Positions 1 to 8,492 of a stretch of 64,000 nucleotides of DNA are shown here, piece by piece. Position 1 is the stretch's first letter. The number at the start of each line of letters is the position of its first letter. The position numbers and the translations under genes are program-made. The stretch lies in assembly GCA_963977105.1 (NCBI GenBank), contig CAXBNI010000001.1:744001-808000 (forward strand). The letters are read 5' to 3'. Under the pieces are notes generated by a model, which was given only the letters and a program-made list of their open reading frames with translations, did no database searches and was not told the origin of the DNA. This stretch comes from UBA2705 sp963977105. GTDB lineage: Bacteria; Pseudomonadota; Alphaproteobacteria; Micavibrionales; Micavibrionaceae.

Positions 1-211
1 TTGGTAAGACATTAGTATATTTACGCAAGACTGATTTCACGGCGTTTAAGTCGTCATTTGCACGCTCATCCTTATGGCGTGCCTTAAGCGTAAAGATATT
101 GCCATTAACAGCATCTTGTTCCAGTAGAAACTTAGTAAAGAAATCAGGATCATCGACCAATTCTTGGCGAAGTTTCTCATCACTTAAATCAATAATCATA
201 GATTGTGACAT
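1..211 (-). CDS. Hypothetical protein, 3' end beyond window
   Basis: Partial gene read from the ATG at 211 down to the window edge. The 70 visible codons are open and begin MSQSMIIDLSDEKLRQELVDD, with a charged, apparently soluble composition (many D, E, K) and no signal peptide. I do not recognise a family. A second ATG four codons in is an alternative start. The region just before the start codon consists of a GAGAA pentanucleotide repeated four times, which supplies purine-rich Shine-Dalgarno-like sequence. It is the last visible member of a run of three small minus-strand genes. Function unknown. Confidence 0.6.
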   Translation of the reverse strand, partial: MSQSMIIDLSDEKLRQELVDDPDFFTKFLLEQDAVNGNIFTLKARHKDERANDDLNAVKSVLRKYTNVLP

Positions 212-232
212 CTTCTCTTCTCTTCTCTTCTC
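211..232. repeat. TCTTC pentanucleotide repeat at a start codon
   Basis: Four exact tandem copies of TCTTC (GAGAA/AGAAG on the minus strand) directly abut the ATG of the partial gene at 1-211. The repeat lies where the ribosome binding site should be, so unit gain or loss would change the leader and not the reading frame. Confidence 0.7.
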
Positions 233-292
233 TTTCTCGTCTTGCAATTAACGGCTAAACGCCACTTTTACACCCAAACCAGCGCCCGTCAA

Positions 293-439
293 TTATAATT
301 TAATGCTTGGCTTTTGTTGCTGCGCTTGATGGGCAGCATAATCATAGGAGCCGAGATAGCGATGCGTGATGACCTCTTCGCCTTCTGAGTTTTGTGATGG
401 TTTTTGGTAATTGGTATTCGCTGTTTTTGTTAAAGTCAT
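293..439 (-). CDS. Small hypothetical protein (48 aa)
   Basis: A 48-codon reading frame from ATG 439 to TAA 293-295. The product is polar, with a Q-rich C-terminus (AHQAQQQKPSIKL) and a central HRYLGSYDYA stretch. The start is preceded by AAGGATAAGGA, a good Shine-Dalgarno at normal spacing. It fills the gap between the neighbouring minus-strand genes 466-840 and 1-211, so the three may be co-transcribed. No family recognised. The ribosome binding site and operon position are the only support for it being real. Confidence 0.45.
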   Translation of the reverse strand: MTLTKTANTNYQKPSQNSEGEEVITHRYLGSYDYAAHQAQQQKPSIKL

Positions 440-465
440 TTTAGAGTCCTTATCCTTGTAAAAAC

Positions 466-840
466 TTAACGATTAAAGGCGTGTGAAGGAAATTTCGGCA
501 TCCCTGTTTTAACGCTCAGAGTATCACCGTCAGCATTGGTATAAAGCTCACCACCACGGACACCAAAATCGAGTAGTTTTCCGTCCAAGAGGCTCGGTAG
601 CTCCGTTGCATCCCATTCAAATTTTACCTGATTTGGGTCAGGCTTATACATATCTATAGTATCGTTATTTATATTATCCAGATGCACAATACCATGGGCG
701 GCTTTTGCAAATAGGTTGCCAAGCTTTTGTAGTTCCTCAAAACTTGCGACTTCGTACGTTTCACTGCTGTCTATAGTTATAAAATCACGCTGCATATCAA
801 CAGCACCATCGCCAGTTTTTTTATCTTCATAATTAGCCAT
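466..840 (-). CDS. Hypothetical protein (124 aa)
   Basis: An acidic, soluble-looking 124-residue protein without signal peptide or membrane segment. The start at ATG 840 has an AAGGA box eight bases upstream. The middle (residues about 35-60) looks amphipathic and the C-terminal half has short strand-like stretches (LLDFGVRGGELYTNADGDTLSV). No family recognised. It is the first of three small minus-strand genes, probably one transcript. A TTGACA hexamer lies about 55 bases upstream. Confidence 0.65.
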   Translation of the reverse strand: MANYEDKKTGDGAVDMQRDFITIDSSETYEVASFEELQKLGNLFAKAAHGIVHLDNINNDTIDMYKPDPNQVKFEWDATELPSLLDGKLLDFGVRGGELYTNADGDTLSVKTGMPKFPSHAFNR

Positions 841-1189
841 TACAGTAATCCTTAATAATTTAAGTGATTAAACTACCACAACACCAATTATTATGTCAAA
901 TAAATAGAGACAAGGCATTGTAATCAAAAATAATATTCTGTCCAACTCAAAACGAAATTGTTTAAACTATGCAAAATTGTGGGCATTTTGGAGTTATATT
1001 TTAAACGGCTTTCTAACCCTGAAATGTGCACAAGCATTACCTTAGCTTAACCCAAGCACGTGTTACCTCATAACGTAGCTGAGCCTGTCTATAGATATAG
1101 CGGACATTGCTAATATTAAGTCTATTGTAATTCAAACCGTAATCCATACTATGATTAAAAAAACGTATAGATAATGAACAGGTTCGCCT
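841..1189. other. Divergent intergenic region, no gene seen
   Basis: This 349-base AT-rich gap separates the minus-strand cluster from radC on the plus strand, so it should hold two promoters. On the minus strand there is a perfect TTGACA (894-899 on the + strand as TGTCAA) with only a poor -10 after it. Slightly further upstream, TTGGAC and TACAAT are 17 bases apart. No convincing coding frame or RNA structure was found. Confidence 0.4.
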
Positions 1190-1882
1190 ATGCCCAAAGA
1201 TATAAAAGAAGAAAAACCGCACCACACAGGTCATCGTGAACGATTACGCCAGCGCTTTGTAAAAGGCGGCGCAGAGGCATTGGCTGATTATGAATTATTA
1301 GAGCTTCTTTTATTCATGGCGATCCCACGCAAAGACATCAAGCCACTTGCCAAGGCGCTTATCACGCATTTTGGTTCATTTCCGGGCGTTATCAGCGCCC
1401 CTATCCACGCATTAATGGATTCTGGTTTAAGTGAAAATGCCGCGATTGGCATAATGAGCGTCAAGGCCTCCGCCCACCGCTTGTTAAAAGATGACTTAAC
1501 TGGTAAAGAAATTCTAAGTAACTGGACACAGGTGATGGATTACGCCAAGGCAACAATGGCGCATGAAAAGAAAGAACACTTCCGCATATTCTTCCTCAAT
1601 ACAAAAAACGAAGTAATCGCAGATGAAATTCAGCAAAGCGGCACAGTTGACCATACGCCCGTTTATCCGCGTGAGGTTATGAAGCGCGCATTAGAACTTG
1701 GGGCGACTGCAATTATCCTGTGTCACAACCACCCCAGCGGCGACGCGACGCCGTCCGCCGATGATGTAGACATGACGAACCAGATTATAGAAGCTGGCCG
1801 GCCGCTGAAAATTTTAGTCCATGACCATATAATTGTGTCTAAGTCAGGCTGTAATTCACTTCGCAATATGGACTTAATGTAG
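1190..1882 (+). CDS. radC: RadC family JAB/MPN-domain protein
   Basis: A 230-residue RadC/YeeS-type protein. Residues 10-80 form the helix-hairpin-helix-like N-terminal region and 110-230 the JAB1/MPN metalloprotease-like fold. The JAMM metal-site pattern is complete: H179-N-H181-P-S, with S189 and D192 following, and acidic residues at 141/146. The length is normal for the family. Despite the name, a direct role in DNA repair is not established for RadC. The metal site suggests a hydrolase active on a modified or peptide bond. It is transcribed alone or with purB, which starts 44 bases downstream. Confidence 0.93.
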   Translation: MPKDIKEEKPHHTGHRERLRQRFVKGGAEALADYELLELLLFMAIPRKDIKPLAKALITHFGSFPGVISAPIHALMDSGLSENAAIGIMSVKASAHRLLKDDLTGKEILSNWTQVMDYAKATMAHEKKEHFRIFFLNTKNEVIADEIQQSGTVDHTPVYPREVMKRALELGATAIILCHNHPSGDATPSADDVDMTNQIIEAGRPLKILVHDHIIVSKSGCNSLRNMDLM

Positions 1883-1926
1883 CTTTGTTGTTAGGGTCAC
1901 GCTCACAAATTTTTTAAGAGGTACAT

Positions 1927-3225
1927 ATGATTCCACGTTATTCCCGCCCTGAAATGGCAAAAATTTGGGAACTTGAAAACAAGTTCAACATCTGGCTAGA
2001 AATTGAAATGCTCGCCGCTGAAAAGATGGAAGAGCTTGGCCTTATCCCTGCTGGGGCTGGTAAAAACATTCGCGCAAAAGCGAATTTTAACGTTGACCGC
2101 ATCCACCAAATTGAAAAAGAAGTAAAACATGACGTTATCGCTTTTCTAACCTCCGTCGCGGAACATGTCGGCGATGATTCTCGTTTTATTCATCAAGGCA
2201 TGACGTCATCAGATATCATTGACACTGCCTTTGGCGTACAGCTTCAGCAATCTGCTGACATTATTATCAAAGAATTAGACGGGCTTATCAATGCGTTAAA
2301 GCAGCGCGCACAAGAACATAAAATGACGCTTTGCATTGGCCGCAGTCACGGCATTCACGCGGAGCCAACAACATTCGGCCTTAAGCTCGCAGGCCATTAC
2401 GCCGCGTTTAAGCGCGCGAAAGAACGCCTCATACATGCGCGCGATGAAATTTCCATCTGCGCAATGTCTGGTGCGGTTGGTACCTTTGCGACGCTTGACC
2501 CACGCATCGAAGAATATGTAGCCGAAAAGCTCGGCTTACAAACTGAGACTGTATCAACGCAAATTATTCCGCGTGACCGCCATGCGATGTTCTTTGCGAC
2601 GCTTGGCGTTGTGGCGTCTTCGATTGAGAATTTTGCGACGGAGATTCGTCACTTACAGCGCACAGAAGTTCGCGAAGTTGAGGAGTTTTTCTCTGAGAAG
2701 CAAAAAGGCTCCTCAGCAATGCCGCACAAGCGCAATCCGATATTATCAGAAAACTTAACAGGCCTCGCGCGTAATATTCGTGCATCAGTTGTCCCTGCGC
2801 TTGAAAATGTGACGCTCTGGCATGAACGTGATATTTCACATTCGTCAACAGAGCGTATGATTGCGCCGAATAGCTGTATCACGCTCGACTTTGCGTTACA
2901 CCGCCTAACTGGCGTGGTGAAAAACCTTGTGATTTATCCTGAGCGGATGAAAAAGAACATGGAAAGCATGGGCGGCCTTGTTTTTTCGCAGCGCACATTG
3001 CTTGCATTAACCTCAGCCGGGATTTCTCGTGAAGACGCCTACCGAATTGTACAGCGTAACGCGATGAAGGTTTGGAATAATGATGCGGAAAGAAGCCTTA
3101 AGTCGTATTTGAAAGACGATGAAATTGTCATGAGCAAAATTGATCGGGCACAGCTTGACTCAATATTTGATTATAACTTCTATACGAAAAATATAGACTA
3201 TCTGTTTGAGCGGACATTTGGCTAA
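1927..3225 (+). CDS. purB: Adenylosuccinate lyase
   Basis: PurB catalyses two fumarate-releasing steps of purine synthesis: SAICAR to AICAR, and adenylosuccinate to AMP. It belongs to the fumarase/aspartase superfamily. The signature loop GSSAMPHKRNP is at residues 261-271, the TSSD substrate-binding stretch at 93-96 and the catalytic-region RSHGIHAEP at 139-147. Its 432 residues match the short bacterial PurB class. The ribosome binding site AAGAGG is seven bases before the ATG. It is a cytosolic homotetramer in known cases. A terminator-like hairpin lies after the stop codon. Confidence 0.97.
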   Translation: MIPRYSRPEMAKIWELENKFNIWLEIEMLAAEKMEELGLIPAGAGKNIRAKANFNVDRIHQIEKEVKHDVIAFLTSVAEHVGDDSRFIHQGMTSSDIIDTAFGVQLQQSADIIIKELDGLINALKQRAQEHKMTLCIGRSHGIHAEPTTFGLKLAGHYAAFKRAKERLIHARDEISICAMSGAVGTFATLDPRIEEYVAEKLGLQTETVSTQIIPRDRHAMFFATLGVVASSIENFATEIRHLQRTEVREVEEFFSEKQKGSSAMPHKRNPILSENLTGLARNIRASVVPALENVTLWHERDISHSSTERMIAPNSCITLDFALHRLTGVVKNLVIYPERMKKNMESMGGLVFSQRTLLALTSAGISREDAYRIVQRNAMKVWNNDAERSLKSYLKDDEIVMSKIDRAQLDSIFDYNFYTKNIDYLFERTFG

Positions 3226-3250
3226 AGCCAAACAGCAATGAAAAAGCGAC

Positions 3251-3285
3251 AAAATGCGCCCTTATAAGCAAGGCGCATTTTTCTT
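3251..3285 (+). terminator. Terminator after purB
   Basis: A ten-base inverted repeat, AAAATGCGCC and GGCGCATTTT, with an 11-base loop, followed by TTCTTTT. It lies between the convergent ends of purB and the next minus-strand gene, and probably serves purB. Confidence 0.75.
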
Positions 3286-4152
3286 TTATACTGATTTTTT
3301 CGCCAGTAGCGTCCCGACATAAAACCACTCATCGCCAATTTGCGCCTCCGTAAATGGAATAAGAATCACGCCGTCTTCAGGGGCTTTAACGATGTTTCCA
3401 TTGCTGTATTCCGCAACTTTTTCGCCTTTTTTAACCGCGCGCATATGTTGAATATTATTGATTGTGCCATCGCCTAAAATGCCTTCATTCTCCTTGACGA
3501 TGCGATGTTTCGCCTGCACAAAGCTGCAATGCTGCGTCGGCTTAGCCTGCCCTGCGATAATGCCGTAGTATTTTAGGGTGTTAAGAATGGTCTCCTGCGC
3601 GACCTCAACAGCTTTCGGGTCATCATGCTGACCGCATTCGACCGTAACAGATGCTTTACCCGCTTCATGCGCAAAAGACAGCGTGGTTGCATCATCAGTA
3701 TCTTCATACATATCAGGCCAGCCGGTAATAATGGTTTCAACGCCAAGTACAGCGCAAACCCCCTGAGCGTCTTGATGCGGAAAGTCGAGGAAAGCAAAAG
3801 AGCTACCTTTTGAATGTATAGAATGTAAATCAAGCGTAAAATCATGCGCTGCTATAATCGGCGTAATTTGATTTGCAAGATGTTCTTCATAAAGTGATGG
3901 CGCGTCATGTTGCTTTATAACGCGGTTGAGGTTGACGTCTATATAACGCTGGTTCGCGTCATAGGCCTTGGGGTTACAGATAGGTATAAACGTCACCGCG
4001 CCACATACAAGCTCAAGCGTACCAGATTCAATTTGTGCAATCAGGTTTTGTGCCGCTTTGCTGCCGCATTTTTCATTACCATGTATGGCCCCTAGAATAA
4101 GGACTGAAGGTCCTGCTTTCTCTGCTTTAAAATGAAACTGTTTAATATCCAT
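3286..4152 (-). CDS. Succinylglutamate desuccinylase/aspartoacylase-like zinc hydrolase
   Basis: A 288-residue member of the M14-related AstE/AspA family, which removes acyl groups from acylated amino acids. Zinc ligands are visible as H24 and E27 in GAIHGNEKCG and H110 in DLHS. NLNR at 74-77 matches the arginine-containing substrate motif, and E172 in VECGQH is the likely catalytic glutamate. The length is typical. The actual substrate cannot be read from the sequence: it is neither clearly AstE (no arginine catabolism genes nearby) nor a confirmed aspartoacylase. The gene downstream, GNAT 4177-4767, is on the same strand and upstream in transcription. Confidence 0.85.
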   Translation of the reverse strand: MDIKQFHFKAEKAGPSVLILGAIHGNEKCGSKAAQNLIAQIESGTLELVCGAVTFIPICNPKAYDANQRYIDVNLNRVIKQHDAPSLYEEHLANQITPIIAAHDFTLDLHSIHSKGSSFAFLDFPHQDAQGVCAVLGVETIITGWPDMYEDTDDATTLSFAHEAGKASVTVECGQHDDPKAVEVAQETILNTLKYYGIIAGQAKPTQHCSFVQAKHRIVKENEGILGDGTINNIQHMRAVKKGEKVAEYSNGNIVKAPEDGVILIPFTEAQIGDEWFYVGTLLAKKSV

Positions 4153-4176
4153 CGTCAGGCTGCCTTTTTGTTACGT

Positions 4177-4767
4177 TTAAATTTTCAGGACTTTATGGTG
4201 GTTGTAAAGCTTTGTACCATCATCTGGGTCAACACCTTCACTAACAATATCAACGTCGTTTTTAACAAATAAGCTCCAGCTATATTTATTGTTTTGATCT
4301 GTCTCAGCAAGGGCGTTTACTCTTTTATCATTCGCCGCGATATCAAGCCATGCTGCGATTAATTTATCGCCAATTTTCATGCCTCTGGTTGATGGGTGGA
4401 CGCCGACCCCCTGAATGACACTCACGGTGGTCGCTGCAGGTAAGTTTGCCATATCCGTCATCCCCGTTTCAGGGTGGTTATCCGTCGGCTGCGTAATCAG
4501 CGCCTGCCCAAGTAATTTGTTATTACTGACAACCCCGACGGCTTTTGAACCATTATTAAAATGTTGCGTTAAATAGCCCTCTGACTTCTCCAAGAAGAAC
4601 GATTTTTCGTCAGCGTCTAGCGATTCTAATATCATTTTCTGGAATATCATCATGGTTTGCAGATAGGTCTTATTCAAGGCCACAATATGAAACAAATCAC
4701 CGTTATCAAAATTGTCACTGCTAATTATATCATTTTTATCTATTTTTATTTTTGGAAGGTTTTTCAT
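4177..4767 (-). CDS. GNAT family N-acetyltransferase
   Basis: A 196-residue protein with a GNAT core. A beta strand (VIQGVGVHP, residues 117-125) leads into the acetyl-CoA pyrophosphate loop R128-G-M-K-I-G133 and helix DKLIAAWL, followed by NALAETDQNNKYSWSLF, which fits strand 5 and the final helix. The loop is a variant of the usual Q/R-x-x-G-x-G/A. The acceptor is unknown. It ends 24 bases before the aspartoacylase-like gene, so the two are likely co-transcribed. Confidence 0.8.
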   Translation of the reverse strand: MKNLPKIKIDKNDIISSDNFDNGDLFHIVALNKTYLQTMMIFQKMILESLDADEKSFFLEKSEGYLTQHFNNGSKAVGVVSNNKLLGQALITQPTDNHPETGMTDMANLPAATTVSVIQGVGVHPSTRGMKIGDKLIAAWLDIAANDKRVNALAETDQNNKYSWSLFVKNDVDIVSEGVDPDDGTKLYNHHKVLKI

Positions 4768-5311
4768 TTTATTCTCATCACATCTAGCTTAAATTTGCAA
4801 AAATTAGCCTTAAAGCAGCTTTGCCTTAATCGGCGCTGATATCACAATTTGGGGTAAATGCTTTGTTTAAACAAAAAACAAACGAAGAACGCAACTGTGT
4901 ATCAGTAGCAAATTCGTCGTCGGATGATGCGCATAGCTGCAAGCGGCGTGATTTGCTCACCCACTAGGTCTACTGTTTGCGCTTTTTCATCAAAATAATT
5001 CATAATTTTATAAAAGCATATTCACGTCAAATAGCAAGACCAAATAGCAAAAAAAAATTATAAAACCTTAATCTCCCTTTTCTTCTTTCAAGTTATCGCT
5101 GCGTGTTAAAGGAGGTGTATCGCTTTATTTTATACTTTACACACATCTAATTACATGCCCAAGTCATTGTAATTATGCCTTATTTCAAAACAATGCATTC
5201 AGGTAAATAAAATTATTGTCATTGCCAAATCATCGTGATAAGTTATGAAAATCATAAGTTTATAAGCATCAAGATTATAAGCACAAAAATAAAATATAAT
5301 GGGGAAACAAA
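4768..5311. other. Long divergent intergenic region without a clear gene
   Basis: This 544-base AT-rich gap lies between the GNAT gene (minus) and the exported HExxH gene (plus). It contains a 33-codon minus-strand frame at 4902-5003 with no ribosome binding site. It also has a perfect Shine-Dalgarno sequence AAAGGAGGTG (5108-5117) with no start codon after it. On the minus strand that same sequence reads CACCTCCTTT and is followed by a possible pairing AAGGGAG and nine T, so a small RNA is conceivable but unproven. Confidence 0.4.
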
Positions 5312-6472
5312 ATGCTTGATAAATCAACCGCGAAAACAGCGCTTAGAAGCATCAAAAATATTTTTAAAAAAGCCGCTAAGTACACCGCAATCACCGCAAT
5401 ATCCGCCTTTACAGCGGTCGCTTTATCAGTCTCATCCGTTTACAGCTTTGGCGAAAGCATGGCGACAGAATCGTATCGTGATTACGGCGCAAGCATCGGC
5501 ATAACCCAGCAAGCGATTAATCAATCCCCTGTTGCGGATCAAATCCGTGTTTATGGTGATGGCACTGCGGCGTACCTGTTCAAGGTTGGCCAGATGACAG
5601 CTTTGGAAACAAACTATCGTATCGACAATGAAAACGATGAAGACGACACATTAGGCCGCGCATGGACTGCAGTCACCGTTGCACCACATACCCTTGTGAA
5701 GTACATGAGCGCCGTCAAGGATCAACATTACAATCAGCACCCTTTGAATGCATATGCATGGCCTGACTACCGCGAAGGCGCGACATGTTACATTAACCCA
5801 CCGGGTGATATGACCTTACTTGAGTTTACGTCTATGTTTACGGGGATTCATGGAAGTGACCTTGCTGACCTTCATGGCGTCAAAGACATCGACCCCAAAA
5901 TACCCGTCATGCTGCATGAAGCATCGCATTGTTCTAATAACCCACCACGCACGATGATTGAATATTACATGAAGTCATTCAAATTGCAGGGTGAGTCTCG
6001 TGGCGACAATGATACAATAAAAGCAATTGAAACATATTATGCAGATTCAATCATGCCTGAATTATTGCACAACATACGCGCTGTAGCACCGCTCGCCAGC
6101 CCGTATGGCGTTGATGCCATTCACGCAACGACACCATTAATGAAAACGCCATTACTTGATGAATACGCGAAAGAAGACGTATATGCAGCTTATGTCCACT
6201 TAAACGAACTCGTCAAAAGCAAGCAGACTTATTACCACCCTCAGTATGATGGCCCTTATTTCTTCTCTACCTATCTCGCCATTAACGACATCATCAATAG
6301 TGACGCTGACATCACAGACGCGACGCGACGCGCAGGTCAACTTTATATGGAAGGCATCGAGTACCTTGTGCCCGCGGTAAGAGAGTTAGACCTCGCGCAA
6401 ACAACACAGCAGAGACCAAAGCAAGAAGAAGCTAGCATCGTCCACAAAATGCAGGGCTGGCTCGGTTTATAA
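5312..6472 (+). CDS. Exported protein with HExxH zinc-peptidase motif
   Basis: A 386-residue protein of no family I recognise. A basic N-terminus (residues 1-24) is followed by a hydrophobic stretch (25-46) that can act as a signal peptide or anchor. Residues 202-206 read HEASH, matching the HExxH zinc motif, and are preceded by the strand-like KIPVM and followed by a helix-rich region (SRGDNDTIKAIETYYADSIMPELL) that could supply a third ligand. This suggests a periplasmic metallopeptidase, but the motif is short and could be chance. The start is chosen at the ATG after GGGGAAACAAA. It stands alone, with a strong terminator after it. Confidence 0.75.
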   Translation: MLDKSTAKTALRSIKNIFKKAAKYTAITAISAFTAVALSVSSVYSFGESMATESYRDYGASIGITQQAINQSPVADQIRVYGDGTAAYLFKVGQMTALETNYRIDNENDEDDTLGRAWTAVTVAPHTLVKYMSAVKDQHYNQHPLNAYAWPDYREGATCYINPPGDMTLLEFTSMFTGIHGSDLADLHGVKDIDPKIPVMLHEASHCSNNPPRTMIEYYMKSFKLQGESRGDNDTIKAIETYYADSIMPELLHNIRAVAPLASPYGVDAIHATTPLMKTPLLDEYAKEDVYAAYVHLNELVKSKQTYYHPQYDGPYFFSTYLAINDIINSDADITDATRRAGQLYMEGIEYLVPAVRELDLAQTTQQRPKQEEASIVHKMQGWLGL

Positions 6473-6495
6473 ACAAAACCGCTTTATCCAGACAT

Positions 6496-6529
6496 AAAAA
6501 AGGCTAGCCGAAATGTGCTAGCCTTTTTT
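6496..6529 (+). terminator. Bidirectional rho-independent terminator
   Basis: A perfect 13-base stem, AAAAAAGGCTAGC and GCTAGCCTTTTTT, with an 8-base loop. The A and T tracts on both sides let it end the plus-strand exported gene and the minus-strand glutaredoxin gene alike. Confidence 0.92.
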
Positions 6530-6551
6530 GTATCTGTAGCAATACTATAAA

Positions 6552-7280
6552 TTATAGCAGCATCCAAAGAGCCACGCCGACCATCATCACATTCTCCGTT
6601 AACGAGATGAAACCAAGCGGCACATTGCTATTACCGCCGACACAGGCGCATTTAAGCTCACGCTTATCAATATAGACGGCTTTAACAACCGACACTGCGC
6701 CGACGCTACCAATAAAAAACGCTCCGAGCGCCGCGATCGGCACAAACAGGCCTGCAATCATGCACACACCTGCTAAGACCTCAACAAATGGATAAATATA
6801 AGCATAGCGCACCCATTTCATAGCCAGTAAATCATAGGTTACGAATTGGTTTGAAAAGGCATAAAGGTCTTGGAGTTTTTGAATAGCTAAAACGCACATG
6901 CTGATAGCGATAAACATTTTGAATATCAACAAAAGGTGCAAGCCCCCGCTTATCGCCGCACTTACAGCGAGCGCCATAAGAAACGTGCTCGCAAATATAG
7001 CAATAATCGGCCTATAGGTTACGCCCTCTTGCTTCATTGTCTTTACGCCGAAATGTTCAACAAGGTCATCGTAACCGCCAATGCGTTTACCATCAATAAA
7101 GGACTGCGGCGTGGTTTCAACGCCATGCTCAGCCTTAAAAGCATCTGTATCCTCGCGGTTAACAAGGTGACGGTCGTCAACCTCGTAGCCTTGACGCTCT
7201 AACAAGTCCTTGGCCTTAATGCCAAAAGGACAGATATGCTTATCCGTAACCATACGGTATAATGTTGCTGATTTTGCCAT
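6552..7280 (-). CDS. Glutaredoxin-like domain fused to MauE/DoxX-type membrane domain
   Basis: A two-domain protein of about 242 residues. The N-terminal 75 residues have the thioredoxin-fold glutaredoxin pattern, with CPFG near residue 17, TPQSFIDGKRIGGYDDL as cis-Pro and glutathione-contact regions. The second active-site cysteine is replaced by glycine, giving a monothiol-type site. Residues 90-242 hold four hydrophobic segments of the MauE/DoxX type, with CACVGG between the last two. In known relatives such proteins handle disulfides at the membrane. I chose the second ATG (7280) because GGAGA sits six bases before it; the first ATG (7286) has no space for one. It follows ychF on the same strand. 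Confidence 0.82.
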   Translation of the reverse strand: MAKSATLYRMVTDKHICPFGIKAKDLLERQGYEVDDRHLVNREDTDAFKAEHGVETTPQSFIDGKRIGGYDDLVEHFGVKTMKQEGVTYRPIIAIFASTFLMALAVSAAISGGLHLLLIFKMFIAISMCVLAIQKLQDLYAFSNQFVTYDLLAMKWVRYAYIYPFVEVLAGVCMIAGLFVPIAALGAFFIGSVGAVSVVKAVYIDKRELKCACVGGNSNVPLGFISLTENVMMVGVALWMLL

Positions 7281-7345
7281 TGTCATTCTCCATCAATTGT
7301 TGATATTACTATGCACCCCAACCATCAAGACGACAATGGCTGATA

Positions 7346-8446
7346 TTACACGTTAAAGCGGAACAATATTACATCACCATCTTTGACGATGTAATCTTTA
7401 CCTTCTTGGCGCATTTTTCCGGTTTCTTTTGCGCCTTGTTCGCCGTTACAGGCGACGTAATCATCAAAAGCGATAACTTCGGCCTTGATGAAGCCACGTT
7501 GGAAATCCGTGTGAATAACGCCTGCAGCCTCTGGAGCGCTGTCACCTTTATGGATTGTCCATGCGCGTGTTTCTTTTGGCCCTGCTGTGAAGTATGTTTG
7601 CAGGCTCAACAGGTCAAAACCAGAACGAATAATTTTATTTAGGCCTGGCTCATCTAGACCAATGTCACTAAGAAACTCTGTTTTTTCTTCATCAGTTTCA
7701 AGCTGCGCGATTTCAGACTCAATGGCGGCGCAAATCACGACGCTATTGGCTTCTTTGACTTTCGCCATTTCAGCGACCTTCTCGCTCCATTCATTACCTT
7801 CAGCGGCATCACCTTCTGATACATTACATACATATAGTACAGGTTTCATTGTCATCAAGCCCAGCTGCATTGCATATTCAGCCATATCGTCAGCTACTTC
7901 GGCTTTGCGTGCAGGCTGACCGTCCTCCAAAAGTTTTTTGATATCTTCCATCAGCGCGACTTGCGCCTTAAGCTCGGCATCGCCTGACTTCGCCTTACGC
8001 GTTGCATTTGTCAGCTGCTTATCAATGCTTTCCATATCCGCGAGTAGTAATTCTGTCTCAATAATCTCGCTATCGCGCATAGGATCAACTGACCCTTCGA
8101 CATGCGTGATATCATCATCTTCAAAACAGCGCAGCACGTATATGATAGCATCGGTTTCACGGATGTTCGCCAGAAATTGATTACCAAGCCCTTCGCCTTT
8201 ACTTGCGCCTTTAACTAAGCCCGCAATGTCGACAAACTCCAATTGCGCGGGAATAATGCTCGCAGAGCCGGCGGCTTCCGCTAGCTTCGCCAAACGTGGG
8301 TCAGGAATGCCTACGCGCCCAACATTCGGTTCGATTGTACAGAAAGGATAATTCGCAGCTTGCGCCGCCGCTGTAGCCGTTAAGGCATTAAACAAAGTTG
8401 ACTTACCAACATTTGGAAGTCCGACAATACCACAATTAAAACCCAT
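7346..8446 (-). CDS. ychF: Ribosome-binding ATPase YchF
   Basis: A 366-residue Obg-family P-loop protein (YchF/OLA1). G1 is GLPNVGKST near residue 8, G3 is DIAGLVKGA near 73, and the C-terminal TGS domain follows a coiled-coil insertion. In place of the usual NKxD it has NVSEGD, consistent with the family preferring ATP over GTP. It binds the ribosome and affects translation and stress responses in other bacteria. It follows pth on the same strand with a 46-base gap, the common alphaproteobacterial order rplY-pth-ychF. Confidence 0.97.
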   Translation of the reverse strand: MGFNCGIVGLPNVGKSTLFNALTATAAAQAANYPFCTIEPNVGRVGIPDPRLAKLAEAAGSASIIPAQLEFVDIAGLVKGASKGEGLGNQFLANIRETDAIIYVLRCFEDDDITHVEGSVDPMRDSEIIETELLLADMESIDKQLTNATRKAKSGDAELKAQVALMEDIKKLLEDGQPARKAEVADDMAEYAMQLGLMTMKPVLYVCNVSEGDAAEGNEWSEKVAEMAKVKEANSVVICAAIESEIAQLETDEEKTEFLSDIGLDEPGLNKIIRSGFDLLSLQTYFTAGPKETRAWTIHKGDSAPEAAGVIHTDFQRGFIKAEVIAFDDYVACNGEQGAKETGKMRQEGKDYIVKDGDVILFRFNV

Positions 8447-8492
8447 AATTCACCTTTATACTGAGTTGTTAAATTCGCTGGGCTGATGCCCT

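Noticed and set aside
1037..1234. 65-codon minus-strand frame overlapping the radC start
   Set aside because: Overlaps the radC start and its promoter region and has no coding-like composition.
4902..5003. 33-codon minus-strand frame (MNYFDEKAQTVDLVGEQITP)
   Set aside because: The sequence is protein-like but it lacks any Shine-Dalgarno sequence and a neighbour to support it; kept only as a note in the intergenic entry.
5235..5504. 89-codon plus-strand frame across the start of the HExxH gene
   Set aside because: Largely overlaps the start of the better-supported exported gene in another frame.
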